This document shows positions 55,474 to 63,528 of a DNA stretch of 64,000 nucleotides, one piece after another. Every line of letters begins with the position of its first letter. Position 1 is the stretch's first letter. The stretch is taken from positions 138,779-202,778 of the forward strand of contig CAYXTI010000016.1 in NCBI GenBank assembly GCA_964468495.1, read 5' to 3'. The stretch is from CAYXTI01 sp964468495 (GTDB lineage Bacteria; Pseudomonadota; Alphaproteobacteria; Rickettsiales; Rickettsiaceae). A program made the position numbers and the translations under genes. The notes beneath the pieces are model-generated. The model was not told where the DNA came from and did not search any database. It saw only the letters and a list, made by a program, of their open reading frames with translations.

Positions 55474-56004
55474 TTATTTAACAATAACAGGAACAGTAAC
55501 TATAGTTTCTTTTTTATTTCCTTTTTCTTTGCATTTTAACTTTAAATCAAAAACTTCTCCTAGTATTAGAGATTTTTTGATTCCAAGAAGCATAATATGC
55601 ATTCCACCTGGCTTAAGTTCTACATCGCTAAAAGCTGGGATGGTTAATAAATCAACCTTTATCATTTTAGTAACACCTGCATTATCTACAATATTATTAT
55701 GTAACTCTATACGATTAGCTATATCAGAATTCTCCAGACTAATAGTAATCTCATCATTAGTTATATTATAAATTTTCATATAAGCTGCTGAATTATTACT
55801 TAAGCCTATTGGTAGCCTAGCCCAAGCCTCACTTATCTTAATTAATTGCTTTGATATAGAACCATTACTCTCTTGCTGTTTTTTACTAGCACTAGATTCC
55901 ACAGACCATACTGAATTTAATAACAAACCATTAATAATGAAAAAAATAATTAGAAAACCATTAAAATTTTTAGTAAATTTATCCATAATAAAAAATAAAA
56001 CCAT
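55474..56004 (-). CDS. PCuAC copper chaperone (periplasmic)
   Basis: PCuAC proteins deliver Cu(I) to the Cu-A or Cu-B site of cytochrome oxidase. The 176-residue protein has a hydrophobic signal or anchor (about 13-33), 'EAWARLPIGLSNNSAAYMKI' near 58-77, and the full copper motif: His in 'ELHNN' near residue 103, Met in 'GVTKM', and 'GGMHIML' near 133-139. The start could be the second Met ('MDKFTKN', 55986). The paralogue lies 101 bases downstream on the same strand. It fits with ctaA and the aerobic respiration genes of the window. Confidence 0.87.
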   Translation of the reverse strand: MVLFFIMDKFTKNFNGFLIIFFIINGLLLNSVWSVESSASKKQQESNGSISKQLIKISEAWARLPIGLSNNSAAYMKIYNITNDEITISLENSDIANRIELHNNIVDNAGVTKMIKVDLLTIPAFSDVELKPGGMHIMLLGIKKSLILGEVFDLKLKCKEKGNKKETIVTVPVIVK

Positions 56005-56267
56005 ATTTTAATTAACTAAAATAGACCAACACACCATCAGCCAACATAAATGAATATTATTATTTGAATCCCTAATATTACAAATATGCTTTAGCAAGTA
56101 TAATTAATCTGGTAAAAATTGCAACCTAATCTAGCTTACTAAATTAAGTTTAATATAAAAATAATTGCAGATGCTATCATATAGTACAAAAAACTAATTT
56201 TAAAAATCAATAACAAGATGTAAATTTATAAAGCTAAGCAATAACTTTCAAAATAAGCATCAACATA

Positions 56268-58001
56268 TTATACATTATTTGTAAAAAACTTCATCTGGCT
56301 ATAATATAAATCATTATTCATTAAATTATTATGTGTCCCTTGTGCAACTATTTTTCCATTATTAAGTAATAATATTTGATCAGCATCAACAATAGAAGAC
56401 AAACGATGAGTTATCAAAATAACAGTTTTATTAGATAAAAATTTAGAAATATTGCTTAGCAAATCTCTTTCTAAATTAGAATCCATAGCATTAGTTGCTT
56501 CATCTAATAATAACAATTGAGGTGAATATAACAAGGCCCTAGCAATAGCGATACGTTGTTTTTGTCCTCCTGATATTCTAATACCCTTTTCTCCAATTTC
56601 AGAATCTAAACCTTTTTCAAAATTATTTGTAAAATCAGTAACACCACAAACTTTTGCTACATTTATAACTTCCATTTCTGATGCATCTGGCCTTGAAAAA
56701 ACAATATTAGACCTTATTGTTCCAGAAAAAATAGTAGGTTCCTGCGAAACATAAGCTATATGCTTTCTAATACTATAAGTATCTATATCTTTTATATCTT
56801 GAGAATTAACTATTATTTGTCCGCTTGTATATTGATAAAATTTCATTAATAACTGCATAATAGTACTCTTACCAGAACCTGATTTTCCTACTATAGCATT
56901 AAACTTCCCTGATTCTATAACAAATGAAATATCTTTTAACACCTCAATATTAGGACGAGATGGATAAAAGAAAGATACATTCTTAAATTCTATAGAATCA
57001 TTCTTTTGACTTAATGATAAAGCCCTACTCTTAAACTTAGTTTTTTTTATATTTAATAAGTCCAGTACTCGTTCAAAAGAAGCAAGAGGAACATGCATCT
57101 CACTAAATAATTCAGATATACTCGCAATACTAATAGCTACTATAAACACATAATATATAAATGATACCATTTCTCCTGAGCTAATATATCCTTTTACAAT
57201 ATCTATGCTACCAAACCATAATACTAACACTATTGACCCTGTAATTACTGCAATAGCTAAAGCAAAAAACAAAGATCGTGCTTTTAACCTTATCTTATTA
57301 TGTTGCATATAGGAATTTATCTGCTGAGAAAAAATATCTATATGATGTTGTTGCTTATTATAAGAGTGTAAAGTTTTAATACCACTAAAGCTTTCCTCAA
57401 TAAAATTAACTAACCTATTATTTTTTTCAACAGATTGTTTTGATAATTTTCTAATATATTTACCAAATTTTAAAAGTGGTAACAGTAACATAGGAAAAAT
57501 AATAATAATTAGGGCTGACATCTTTGGACTTTGAAGAAACATAAATACTATCCCTCCTAGCATCATAAAAAAATTACGTATAAAAAAAGATAAAAGATTA
57601 TTTATTAACTTTTTTATGTTTGCTATATCATGACTAAAACGAAATAATATATCTGCTACTTTTAATTCCTCAAATATCTCAAGATCTATACTCAATAAAT
57701 GATTATAAACCTTTGTTTTTATTTTTATTGCTACCTTTTCCATCACTAAGTTAATAAAATATAATCTAAAGAAACTTGCTACAGCAAAACAAATAATAAA
57801 TACAACAAGAAAAATAATTATTCGATTAACAAAAAAAACATGTTTATTACTTAACCCTTGATCTACTAGTAATTGAATCAAATAACCAATCATTAATAAT
57901 GATCCAGAAACAGCTATTAATGAAATAAATACAACAAACAAATTTAACTTATAGCATATTAAATATTTACTAAGCTCTTTAATAGCATCTTTCAAATTCA
58001 T
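56268..58001 (-). CDS. ABC exporter, fused membrane and ATPase domains (MsbA-like)
   Basis: The 577-residue half-transporter has six membrane helices (about 15-300) and a nucleotide-binding domain with Walker A 'GKSGSGKST' near 376-384, signature 'ISGGQKQRIAIARALL' near 481-496, Walker B 'LLLLDEATNAMD' near 501-512, and H-loop 'ILITHR'. It would work as a homodimer exporting a lipid, drug or peptide. Rickettsiales members of this group are often called MsbA or multidrug exporters; the substrate cannot be told. cyaY lies 20 bases upstream on the same strand. Confidence 0.9.
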   Translation of the reverse strand: MNLKDAIKELSKYLICYKLNLFVVFISLIAVSGSLLMIGYLIQLLVDQGLSNKHVFFVNRIIIFLVVFIICFAVASFFRLYFINLVMEKVAIKIKTKVYNHLLSIDLEIFEELKVADILFRFSHDIANIKKLINNLLSFFIRNFFMMLGGIVFMFLQSPKMSALIIIIFPMLLLPLLKFGKYIRKLSKQSVEKNNRLVNFIEESFSGIKTLHSYNKQQHHIDIFSQQINSYMQHNKIRLKARSLFFALAIAVITGSIVLVLWFGSIDIVKGYISSGEMVSFIYYVFIVAISIASISELFSEMHVPLASFERVLDLLNIKKTKFKSRALSLSQKNDSIEFKNVSFFYPSRPNIEVLKDISFVIESGKFNAIVGKSGSGKSTIMQLLMKFYQYTSGQIIVNSQDIKDIDTYSIRKHIAYVSQEPTIFSGTIRSNIVFSRPDASEMEVINVAKVCGVTDFTNNFEKGLDSEIGEKGIRISGGQKQRIAIARALLYSPQLLLLDEATNAMDSNLERDLLSNISKFLSNKTVILITHRLSSIVDADQILLLNNGKIVAQGTHNNLMNNDLYYSQMKFFTNNV

Positions 58002-58021
58002 AGCATTATTAATAACGATCG

Positions 58022-58327
58022 CTAAAATAAAAAATTTATTTTTAATTCTTTTGTTAAAATTGAATACAACTCTACTTTATTCCTATTTCTCCAAAATAAT
58101 CCCTCTTTTATAAAATGATGAGGACCACTAATCGGAGATGATAACCATATTTCTTTTATATAGTTTTGCTTATTTATTACAAATACTCCTTTTTCTGTAT
58201 TCATTTTTAATATATGAAAACCTACTTCAACATCTATCAGATTATCGTGATCTTGTTTTTCTATAGCATCTACTATAAATGTCATTACAGTCTCTACTTC
58301 CTTTTCAAAAAGATAATCATCCATCAA
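58022..58327 (-). CDS. cyaY: Frataxin homologue CyaY
   Basis: CyaY is an iron-binding regulator of Fe-S cluster assembly that works with IscS. The 101-residue protein has the two-helix/sheet frataxin plan: an acidic first helix 'EKEVETVMTFIVDAIEKQ' near 8-25, 'DVEVGFHILKM' near 32-42, and the family signature 'FVINKQNYIKEIWLSSPISG' near 49-68. 'LYSILTKEL' closes the last helix. Length is standard. It fits with ygfZ and grxD in the window. Confidence 0.92.
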   Translation of the reverse strand: MMDDYLFEKEVETVMTFIVDAIEKQDHDNLIDVEVGFHILKMNTEKGVFVINKQNYIKEIWLSSPISGPHHFIKEGLFWRNRNKVELYSILTKELKINFLF

Positions 58328-58504
58328 TATTTAAATAAAAAATTCAATAACTTATTAGATATCAGTGTCATTTCGCAATTATAAAAGAGTTTAATTTAAA
58401 ATACTATAAATATTTATAGTCTAAATCTAGATTACTTTACTATTGAATCTTGAGCAAATAACACATATACTTATGCATAAATATATAACATAACTAAAAA
58501 TAAT

Positions 58505-59050
58505 ATGCTTGTTATAGAAAATATAACTAAAAAATTTAATGAGAAAATAATTTCTATAATACAAATAATATTAGGAATAATATTGTGCTCTGTTTCTGCA
58601 AAAATAGTTATCCCTATCAAACCTATCCCTATCACCCTTCAAACTTCTGCTGTAATTTTGATAGCTATGTGTTATCCTACTAAAGAAGTTATGTATACTA
58701 TAATTGGTTATGTTGCCTTAGGATTTATAGGAGCACCTATCTTTACTAGCAAATTTGGTCTTATAGCTCTACGTAGTGAATCAGCCGGCTATATATTAGG
58801 ATTCATTTTATCTAGTTATGTTATAACTAGATTAAGAACAAAACATGGTGATCAAGGATGGATTAAATTAGCTATTTACACTAGCGCTGGAACTTTAGCT
58901 ATATTTTTATCTGGTATATTATATTTATCATTTTTATTAGGTAGCTTTAGACAAGCAATAATCCAAGGTTTCCTACCTTTTATTGTTTCTGGTATTATAA
59001 AAATAATACTTACTACTTGTGGCATAAAAATAATTAAAAGAAATCATTGA
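58505..59050 (+). CDS. bioY: Biotin transporter BioY
   Basis: BioY is the substrate-binding membrane protein (S component) of a biotin transporter; it may work alone or with an ECF module. The 181-residue protein has about six helices and the family blocks 'SAKIVIPIKPIPITLQTSAV' near 32-51, 'YVALGFIGAPIFTSKFG' near 73-89, and 'SAGYILGFILSSYVI' near 95-109. BioY in host-dependent bacteria indicates biotin uptake. No BioM or BioN gene is near. It is divergent from cyaY. Confidence 0.92.
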   Translation: MLVIENITKKFNEKIISIIQIILGIILCSVSAKIVIPIKPIPITLQTSAVILIAMCYPTKEVMYTIIGYVALGFIGAPIFTSKFGLIALRSESAGYILGFILSSYVITRLRTKHGDQGWIKLAIYTSAGTLAIFLSGILYLSFLLGSFRQAIIQGFLPFIVSGIIKIILTTCGIKIIKRNH

Positions 59051-59147
59051 TACTCCCAATTTTCTAACCTCTATTATCCCTTTTACCTAACTAATACTTA
59101 AGCATTTTTTAATTATTCTCCTCTTGACAATTTCACGCCAGGCCTAA

Positions 59148-59567
59148 TTAATAATCCTTACTACGATATAATTGGTTATTACTTGTTATCTCATCTAGAA
59201 ATTTATTTTCTAACTTTTTTAACTGCTCTGCTTTATTTTCCTCATTTTTTTCTAAAGCAACTTTAAATTGAACCATTTTTTTAAACTGAACAGTTACCTG
59301 TTCGCCTATTCTTGTAATATAATTATTAGCTTCTTTTATCTTTGTATCTATAATTAACACTTGTTGTCTTACATTTGCTAAATATTTTTCTAACATATAA
59401 GCATAAGGACTATAGTAATATTTATTAGTCTCTAAATCTGCCTTTTCTATTAAAACCCTTTTACTTTTCTCTAAATTAGACTTTTTGAGCTGATATCTCT
59501 TAATAGAGATAAGCATTCTTTCTAAGCTTGTTTTCTCTAATTTTACTAAAGTAGCTAATTTTTTCAT
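59148..59567 (-). CDS. fliJ: Flagellar FliJ-like coiled-coil protein
   Basis: The 139-residue protein is almost wholly helical and coiled-coil, with charged heptads and few hydrophobic or aromatic residues. It has no signal peptide or membrane helix. Its size (FliJ is about 147) and position downstream of fliI on the same strand, separated only by a TfoX-like gene, identify it as FliJ, the stalk protein between the FliI hexamer and FlhA. Sequence identity in this family is low, so context carries the call. Confidence 0.75.
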   Translation of the reverse strand: MKKLATLVKLEKTSLERMLISIKRYQLKKSNLEKSKRVLIEKADLETNKYYYSPYAYMLEKYLANVRQQVLIIDTKIKEANNYITRIGEQVTVQFKKMVQFKVALEKNEENKAEQLKKLENKFLDEITSNNQLYRSKDY

Positions 59568-59638
59568 AATCTTATTAATATCTAGCTATATAAACTTATA
59601 TACCTTTATAATATCAGAAAATAAAGAAATAAAAAATA

Positions 59639-59971
59639 TTAATTTTTTATTTTTCTAGACGCTATCCAAAAACTTTTAGTAGCCATTTGCAATATTTTAT
59701 CAGTATTTTTATTACTAACACTATCATCACTTGTTATGATTTGTTCTAAATCTTCTACTAATAAAAAAGGTAAATTTTTTCCTTTATAACAATAATAAAC
59801 GCCTCCTATATTTTCTGATCTAAGATATAACAATCTATCTTTAAGTAAACCAAATAAAGCATTATCCTTAACTAAACCTAAAGCATCATAATGATTTCTT
59901 ACTTTTATATTTCCCATAGAGCTAAGATATTGTAAAATTTTATTTAATACTTTTTCATTATCTGTTACCAT
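59639..59971 (-). CDS. TfoX N-terminal domain-like protein
   Basis: The 110-residue protein resembles the TfoX N-terminal domain: 'MGNIKVRNHYDALGLVKDNA' near 19-38 corresponds to the 'lG-x-v-x-x-R-x-MFGG-x-G-L' block, then 'LFGLLKDRLLYLRSEN' near 39-54 corresponds to the 'F-A-L-x-x-D-x-LYLR' block. The C-terminal helix 'MATKSFWIASRKIK' fits as well. TfoX in gammaproteobacteria regulates competence; isolated N-terminal domain proteins have unknown function. It lies between fliI and fliJ, an odd position for such a gene. Confidence 0.65.
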   Translation of the reverse strand: MVTDNEKVLNKILQYLSSMGNIKVRNHYDALGLVKDNALFGLLKDRLLYLRSENIGGVYYCYKGKNLPFLLVEDLEQIITSDDSVSNKNTDKILQMATKSFWIASRKIKN

Positions 59972-60093
59972 TATTCTACCTACATTTTAAATTATAGATT
60001 CATTAGTAACTATAAGTTTATAATAGATTGTAATAAATCTCAACTTAAATGTTAATAATTAAATAATTTGCTAATAATTACCACAAGGATTGC

Positions 60094-61431
60094 TTAACTA
60101 ACTATTCCAATAATTTCTCCTAACATTTTATAACTTTCTTTCATTGAAATTGTTTCATTTGGCATTTGATTAAAAAAATTTTCTAATTTAGAAAAATAAC
60201 CAATAGCTAAATCTATATTATGGTCAGTTCCCTTTTTATAAGCACCAAGTTTTATCATATCCGCCATATCCTGATAAGTAGCAAGCATTTTTCTTGCAAA
60301 CTTAATCTGTCTATTTTCAAGATCGCTATTACATCCAGGCATAGTTCTAGAAACACTTTTTAATACATCAATAGCTGGAAAACGACCACGTTCTGCAATA
60401 GATCTATCAAGTATAATATGACCATCTAATAATCCCCTAACTGCATCACTAATAGGTTCATTATTATCATCACCTTCTACAAGTACTGAAAATAAACCAG
60501 TAATATTTGCTCCGTTAATTCCAGGACCAGCTCTCTCTAATATCTTAGGTAATTCACTAAAAACTGATGGAGTATAACCTTTTGTTGTCGGTGGTTCTCC
60601 TATTGCTAAACCTATTTCTCTCTGAGCCATAGCAAAGCGAGTAATGGAATCTATAATACATAATACTTCTTTATTTTGATCACGAAAATATTCTGCTACT
60701 GATAAGGTAATATAAGCTGCTCTTTTCCTCATCAAAGGTGATTCATCACCTGTAGACATAATTATTACAGATTTTTTAAGACCTTCTTCTCCTAGATATT
60801 GTTCTATAAACTCTTTTGCCTCTCTTCCTCTTTCTCCTATTAATCCTATTACTTTTACCTCAACATCGGCATATTTAGTTAACATTGCTATTAAAATAGA
60901 TTTTCCTATTCCACTTCCAGAAAAAATCCCCAACCTTTGGCCATAACAACAACTTACAAATGTATCTATTGCTTTAACACCTAGATCAATTTTTGATCCT
61001 ATTCTATTACGTTGTTGAGAAGGTAATGGATTCGTCTTTAATGGATAGCTTTTTGGGCCATGCCTAATAGGCCCCTTATCATCTATAGGATCTCCAAATG
61101 CATTTACTATTCTTCCTAACCATAATTCATTAGGATATATTACATTTTTTGATTGACAAATTTCTATTAAAAAACCAGTACCTAACCCTTCTAATCCATG
61201 AAATGACATTAATAATACAATATTATCTTCAAATCCTACTACTTCACACAAAGTATAGGCATTATTATCATTCGCTATTATTTTGCATATAGAGCCTATT
61301 TTCACAAATTTATTAATACCTTTACAAGAGATTATCATTCCTTTCACTGATACAACAGTACCTTGTATTTTTACTAAATCAATCTTCTCGATCTTTTGTA
61401 TTAAATCATGTAAATTAGAACATATATCCAT
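60094..61431 (-). CDS. fliI: Flagellum-specific ATPase FliI
   Basis: FliI energises the flagellar type III export system. The 445-residue protein is F1-beta-like with Walker A 'GIFSGSGIGKS' near 168-178, Walker B 'VLCIIDSITRFAMAQREIGL' near 255-275 with the Asp, and 'GEPPTTKGYTPSVFSELPKI' near 278-297, which is specific for FliI/InvC ATPases. 'IVEGDDNNEPISDAVRG'-like segment near 315-331 confirms it. All motifs are intact. It opens the leftward unit with the TfoX-like gene and fliJ. Confidence 0.95.
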   Translation of the reverse strand: MDICSNLHDLIQKIEKIDLVKIQGTVVSVKGMIISCKGINKFVKIGSICKIIANDNNAYTLCEVVGFEDNIVLLMSFHGLEGLGTGFLIEICQSKNVIYPNELWLGRIVNAFGDPIDDKGPIRHGPKSYPLKTNPLPSQQRNRIGSKIDLGVKAIDTFVSCCYGQRLGIFSGSGIGKSILIAMLTKYADVEVKVIGLIGERGREAKEFIEQYLGEEGLKKSVIIMSTGDESPLMRKRAAYITLSVAEYFRDQNKEVLCIIDSITRFAMAQREIGLAIGEPPTTKGYTPSVFSELPKILERAGPGINGANITGLFSVLVEGDDNNEPISDAVRGLLDGHIILDRSIAERGRFPAIDVLKSVSRTMPGCNSDLENRQIKFARKMLATYQDMADMIKLGAYKKGTDHNIDLAIGYFSKLENFFNQMPNETISMKESYKMLGEIIGIVS

Positions 61432-61486
61432 ATTACCTATTTATTAAGTGTTATATTTAATTTGATCATTCTTATTAAATTTTACT

Positions 61487-62701
61487 TTATTTAATATTAC
61501 TGAACCTTTTTTCAGATGCTGGAAGAAAAAAATTACCTTGCATACCATCAATATTAATATTAATTAAACATTTTGCTATTTCTGCATTTTCTACAAATTC
61601 AGCAACTGTTTTAATACCTAAATCTGCTGATAATTTAATTAATGACTCAACAAAAAACTTACTATGTTTATTATTTATAATATCCTTTATATAACTTCCA
61701 TCAATTTTTATTATATCAATAGGTAATTGAAGTAATTGCTTAAATGATGTAAAACCAACCCCAAAATCATCTAAAGCAAAACGGCAGCCATATTCATGTA
61801 AACTTTCAATAAAATGCTTAGTTTTTATAAAATCCTGATTTATCGATGTTTCTGTTATTTCTATAATTAATCTATCTGCTATATTATATTTTGTTAACAT
61901 TTGTTTTATTTTTTTTAATAAAACACTATCAACAACACCTAAATTAGATATATTTACAGCCAAGCAAATACTTTTATCCTGCTTTAACTCCTGAGCTACC
62001 ATTTCTACTACAGCGACATCAATAACACTACTTAACCCCTTACATTCAGCTTCAGCTATTATAGATCCAACAGAAACATATTTATTATTTTCATCTAACA
62101 TTCTTAATAAACATTCATAATATATAACATCAGCTGTTTTACTATTGACTATAGGTTGATATACAAATTTAATTGTATTATTTCTTAGTGCTTCTCTTAA
62201 TAAATTAAGCTGTCTATTTGATTGTTTTAATTTCAAGATGTTAATAGGATTATTATCATAAGAATAATAGTAAAAACCTTGATTTTGAGAATTAATGATA
62301 CCATAAGTAAGATTAGAAAGTAGTTTTGCTACTGATATATTTTTACTACTACAGAATTTACTACTACCTAAAGCGCATTTAAGATAACTATCACTATACT
62401 CTACATCAGTATAAACATGGATTTGAGAATAAATAAAATGAGCAAATATTTCTATATTTTTAAAACTAATTGGAAAAATTACATAAATAGTAGTTTTATC
62501 TCCTCCTTGAATAAGAGTACTATTACATTCATTAGAACAAATATTCTTTACAATATAATAAAATTTATCAAGCAATTTATCAGTATTATTAATTAATATA
62601 TTTAGTTCTTCTTTATTAAGTAATTTTATTAATAATAATATTCCTTCTCTATGGTATAGAATTGCTTTTTGTACTAGACTAAAGGATCTATCTTTATACA
62701 T
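61487..62701 (-). CDS. EAL-domain c-di-GMP phosphodiesterase with degenerate GGDEF domain
   Basis: The 404-residue protein has an N-terminal domain of GGDEF type (about 1-165) in which the active loop reads 'QGGDKTTIYVIFP', so the GGDEF signature is lost and cyclase activity is unlikely. The C-terminal EAL domain (about 173-400) reads 'YECLLRM' for the EAL motif (ECL), followed by 'AVNIS', 'IEITETS', 'ALDDFGVGF' with the Asp pair, 'IKIDGSYIK' with the Lys, 'AEFVENAE' and 'GMQGNFF'. These hold the metal and catalytic residues of active phosphodiesterases. It is cytoplasmic, with no membrane helices. It lies upstream of fliI, suggesting a link with motility. Confidence 0.85.
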   Translation of the reverse strand: MYKDRSFSLVQKAILYHREGILLLIKLLNKEELNILINNTDKLLDKFYYIVKNICSNECNSTLIQGGDKTTIYVIFPISFKNIEIFAHFIYSQIHVYTDVEYSDSYLKCALGSSKFCSSKNISVAKLLSNLTYGIINSQNQGFYYYSYDNNPINILKLKQSNRQLNLLREALRNNTIKFVYQPIVNSKTADVIYYECLLRMLDENNKYVSVGSIIAEAECKGLSSVIDVAVVEMVAQELKQDKSICLAVNISNLGVVDSVLLKKIKQMLTKYNIADRLIIEITETSINQDFIKTKHFIESLHEYGCRFALDDFGVGFTSFKQLLQLPIDIIKIDGSYIKDIINNKHSKFFVESLIKLSADLGIKTVAEFVENAEIAKCLININIDGMQGNFFLPASEKRFSNIK

Positions 62702-62977
62702 AAGATAACATTATTTATATGTTTACTTAATACTAAATGCATTTTTATTATCAATCAAACTTAAGCAATATAAATATTACTTAAGATTTTTATAAGCTAT
62801 TATATAACATAACTAGTTATTTAATACTAAAAAATACTTAATTTAATAATTGCATATTATAAATAAATACTATAACCTTTTAAAAAGAAGATCTAGTATA
62901 AATTTAACAAAAACTCAATAAAGAATTAGACTAATTTGTGTTAGTTGTTTATTAAAATAATCTTAAGGAGATAATGT

Positions 62978-63166
62978 ATGATTAATAACTCTATTATTAA
63001 AATATTTTCATCTGCTTCTCTGCTTGCAAAGAATGCTATAAAAATAGTAAAAAATAAAGGAGCACAATGCATAGAACAAGAAATTATAAAAGGGCATTAT
63101 GTTACAAGAGAAGAATTTGACCAACTATCTAGGCTGGTTAATAAATTAGATAAAAAAATTAAATAA
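62978..63166 (+). CDS. ubiK: UbiK-type ubiquinone accessory factor (BMFP/YqiC)
   Basis: The 62-residue protein has a helical N-terminus and the C-terminal block 'VTREEFDQLSRLVNKL', like the 'VTREEF-x' segment that opens the coiled coil of YqiC/UbiK proteins. Members are small trimeric coiled coils that aid ubiquinone synthesis by helping the Ubi enzyme complex. AAGGAG (62964-62969) precedes the ATG at 62978 by 8 bases. It is shorter than E. coli UbiK (about 96), with a reduced coiled coil. It is consistent with coq7, ubiD and the polyprenyl synthase. Confidence 0.72.
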   Translation: MINNSIIKIFSSASLLAKNAIKIVKNKGAQCIEQEIIKGHYVTREEFDQLSRLVNKLDKKIK

Positions 63167-63528
63167 ACTAAATAAAATACTTCTAAGATATTTTTTTAAT
63201 ATTATTGCTTGCAATTAAAAAAAATTTAGTGTTTTTATCATGATAACTAGTAATTAACTAATATTTAATTACTTATATTCTAAAAGATCGATAACACTAA
63301 CTTAATACTACCATTTTATATAAGCTCCATTTAATATATTTATTATTAAAGACCTAATTATTATAAAGACCATAACATAGTTCTTACTAAAAACTAGTTA
63401 ACATTATTATATAATTTTTTTACCTTGCTTTCTTAAAAGTTGCATTATTAGAATATTTTTGCTATCATTTAAGTTAAAGGAACAATAACTGCTTATCAAA
63501 GCAAGAGACAAACTAAAGGAGATATATT
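63167..63528. other. 362-base intergenic region before the terminal gene
   Basis: This stretch is AT-rich. Its last 90 bases hold the possible promoter and ribosome binding site of the terminal gene. The rest shows no gene, RNA or repeat that I can support. Confidence 0.5.
63440..63468 (+). promoter_or_regulatory. Possible promoter of the terminal gene
   Basis: TTGCAT (63440-63445) and TATCAT (63463-63468) are spaced by 17 bases, and the ATG lies 60 bases downstream of the -10 box. AAAGGAG (63516-63522) is a good ribosome binding site before the ATG at 63529. The -35 box is weak. Confidence 0.35.
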
